Assembly (NCBI RefSeq): GCF_013407955.1
Contig: NZ_JACCBU010000001.1
Location: 7,068,001 to 7,132,000, forward strand
Length of the DNA stretch: 64,000 bases
Direction of reading: 5' to 3'
DNA from: Microlunatus parietis
Lineage (GTDB): Bacteria > Actinomycetota > Actinomycetes > Propionibacteriales > Propionibacteriaceae
The notes beneath the pieces are model-generated. The model was not told the origin of the DNA. It did not search any database and was given only the letters and a program-made list of their open reading frames with translations. A program made the translations under genes and the position numbers. Shown piece by piece: positions 62,477 through 64,000 of the stretch (positions within the stretch are counted from its first letter, which is position 1; each line of letters opens with the position of its first letter).

Positions 62477-64000
62477 TCACTGGGGCCGAGCGTCGTACGC
62501 CTGCTGGGTGAGCTGCAGATACGTGGGCAGGCCCATCTGCTCGAGCTGGGACAGGTAGCCGTTCCAGGCCGCGTCGTCGTTCACGTCCAGCTGTCCGGTG
62601 GCGAACTTGGCCAGGTGGATCGACACCGCCGAGGTCAGGTTGGCCTCGATGTCGCCGCGCTGGGCGGTGACGTCCGGGGTGTACAGCAGGCGCGGCAGGA
62701 ACTGGTCCTCCGGCTGCGCGTACTCCTTGTAGAGCTCGGCGATCTTGTCCAGGTTCGGCACCGACGGGTCGACCTTCTCGCCGGCCCGGAAGTCGGCCGA
62801 GCGGTACATGATCGCGTACTGGTTCCAGCCGTCGCCGACCGGGATCTTGTCCCGCGGGATGCCGGCCCAGACGGCCTGCTTGCCTCCGCTGCCCTGCTCG
62901 CCCTTCTTCGCCCAGCGCCAGCCGGCGTCCTTCGGCCCGGCGTACGCGCGCAGGGTCGATTCGAGCTCCATCTGCGCATCGGCCCAGCGGACCAAAGCGG
63001 CCGGGTCCTTGCAGGCGCTGGTGATCGCCATCGCGTTGGTGAACGGCGCATTGCCGTACGTCCAGGTGCCGATCCGGGTGCCGTCCGGCCCGGCCAGCGG
63101 CGGCACCGGGACGTAGTCGCGCCACAGCGCGTCATCGCCGGGGTCCATGTTGACCCAGGCGGCCCAGTTGAAGGCACGGCAGACGCCGATCAGGCCGTTG
63201 TTGCCGAGCTTGGTCAGCTCCTCGCCCTTCACCGTGAACGTCTGCTGGGTCAGCGTCCCGTCGTCGAACAGCTGGCGCATGAAGCGCAGCCCGTTCCGCC
63301 AGCCCTCGCTGTTCGCGGCGAACTCGACCTTGCCCTGGTTCAGCCGCAGGTAGACCGCGCCGGAGGTCGGCCCCGGGTTGTAGGTGAACGGCCCCATCAT
63401 GAACTGGTCCACCGGGTCGTACGTCACATCGCCGCCCAGGAACGGCAGGAAACCCTCCTTGCCGCTCGGGTTCTCCGCCTTGAACGCCAGCAGCAGTTGC
63501 CGGAACTCCTCCGTGCTCTCCGGCATCTTGGCGCCGACCTTGTCCAGATACTTCTGGTTGACGAACGCACGGGCTCCGGCGCAGCGGCAGTGGAAGCAGT
63601 CGTTGACGCCGCCGAAGTTGTAGATCTTGCCGTCCTGGGCGAGGTTGGTCCGCCGCACGTCGGGCAGGTCGGTCAGCAACTGCCGCATGTGCGGCGCCGA
63701 GGTCTCGATGTGTTGATCAAGAGCCTGGAACAGCCCTTGCTGCCCGTACAGGGCGATCTGGTCCCGGGTCAGCCCGACCGCCATGAAGGCGTCCGGAAGA
63801 TCACCCGAGGCGATCATCGCGTTGATCTTGGACAGGTCCGCACTGCCGTCGGGGTTGGTGACCAGCACCGCGTCGAACTGGACCTTGACGCCGGTGTGCT
63901 CCTCCAGCCACTTCGTGTACGTGTTGTTGTTCCAGTCGCCGACCACCGTGGTGTCCTGCGGTACGACGATCCGGAACGTGGTGCTGCCGTCGGCGAACGG
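62477..64000 (-). CDS. Extracellular solute-binding protein of a sugar ABC transporter (5' end beyond window)
   Basis: At least 507 residues of a family 1-type solute-binding protein; the signal peptide/lipobox lies beyond the right edge. The visible part starts PFADGSTTFRIVVPQDTTVV and continues WNNNTYTKWLEEHTGVKVQF, SKINAMIASGDLPDAFMAVG, GKIYNFGGVND, WRNGLRFMRQLFDDGTL and WAGIPRDKIPVGDGWNQYAI, typical of large oligosaccharide- or LipO-type binding lipoproteins. The family partners permeases normally encoded next to it, outside this window. Substrate unknown. Confidence 0.82.
   Translation of the reverse strand, partial: PFADGSTTFRIVVPQDTTVVGDWNNNTYTKWLEEHTGVKVQFDAVLVTNPDGSADLSKINAMIASGDLPDAFMAVGLTRDQIALYGQQGLFQALDQHIETSAPHMRQLLTDLPDVRRTNLAQDGKIYNFGGVNDCFHCRCAGARAFVNQKYLDKVGAKMPESTEEFRQLLLAFKAENPSGKEGFLPFLGGDVTYDPVDQFMMGPFTYNPGPTSGAVYLRLNQGKVEFAANSEGWRNGLRFMRQLFDDGTLTQQTFTVKGEELTKLGNNGLIGVCRAFNWAAWVNMDPGDDALWRDYVPVPPLAGPDGTRIGTWTYGNAPFTNAMAITSACKDPAALVRWADAQMELESTLRAYAGPKDAGWRWAKKGEQGSGGKQAVWAGIPRDKIPVGDGWNQYAIMYRSADFRAGEKVDPSVPNLDKIAELYKEYAQPEDQFLPRLLYTPDVTAQRGDIEANLTSAVSIHLAKFATGQLDVNDDAAWNGYLSQLEQMGLPTYLQLTQQAYDARPQ

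Overview
The window reads as chromosomal DNA of a high-GC actinobacterium. GTG starts are frequent, GC3 is strong, and several genes look leaderless with a TANNNT box 6-8 nt before the start codon. Actinobacteria-restricted families are present (DUF4193, DUF4235, DUF3093, DUF3710, DUF3159, [2Fe-2S] ferrochelatase, a CtpE-type ATPase). The conserved order DUF3093-dut-DUF3710-OB fold-DUF3159-TrkA-TrkA-APC-TrmA is typical of the phylum. A Propionibacteriales/Microlunatus-like host is my inference only; no rRNA or tRNA lies in the window.

Layout. 1-3.3 kb: an MFS transporter running off the left edge, ferrochelatase, and a Gfo/Idh/MocA sugar dehydrogenase. 3.5-25.7 kb: a large cell-surface glycopolymer locus. 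It holds three Stealth-type sugar-phosphate transferases, two GT61 proteins, a GT2 protein, two giant GT2-TagF fusions and a methyltransferase. It also holds a nucleotidyltransferase paired with a chloramphenicol-phosphotransferase-like kinase, and a secreted phospholipase D-like protein. Two long non-coding stretches filled with GC-rich tandem repeats (5.9-6.8 kb and 19.1-20.4 kb) interrupt it. 26.0-34.6 kb: the conserved housekeeping block (dUTPase, potassium regulation and transport, RNA methyltransferase). 34.6-42.8 kb: a trpD preceded by what looks like a Trp leader peptide and attenuator, small kinases, a TetR/membrane-protein pair, a methyltransferase, and an NDH-2 NADH dehydrogenase fused to a membrane domain. 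42.9-51.2 kb: aconitase, cysteine hydrolase, CtpE-like ATPase, a beta-propeller membrane protein and Dps. 51.3-59.0 kb: a complete kdpFABCDE potassium operon. 59.2-64 kb: APH-like kinase, HIT protein, aldo/keto reductase, GH16-like protein and a truncated sugar-binding lipoprotein.

How it fits together. The Stealth, GT and TagF genes probably build or decorate a phosphate-linked wall polymer. The translationally coupled start/stop overlaps (ATGA, GTGA, TGATG) define tight operons: Stealth-Stealth-GT61 on the minus strand, and TagF-GT61 plus NTase-kinase on the plus strand. The two TrkA proteins, the APC permease and Kdp form a potassium-homeostasis theme.

The least expected signals are non-coding. 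(1) A 56-bp element occurs four times, always in the same orientation at the 3' end of a gene, and three times contains the stop codon. (2) A TTCGACAGG-type inverted-repeat element occurs three times, supplying the stop codon twice and being translated in frame once. (3) A 13-codon Trp-Trp leader ORF is followed by a hairpin that would bury the trpD Shine-Dalgarno sequence. (4) TGATCA palindromes are strongly over-represented. All are read by eye; no searches were run.
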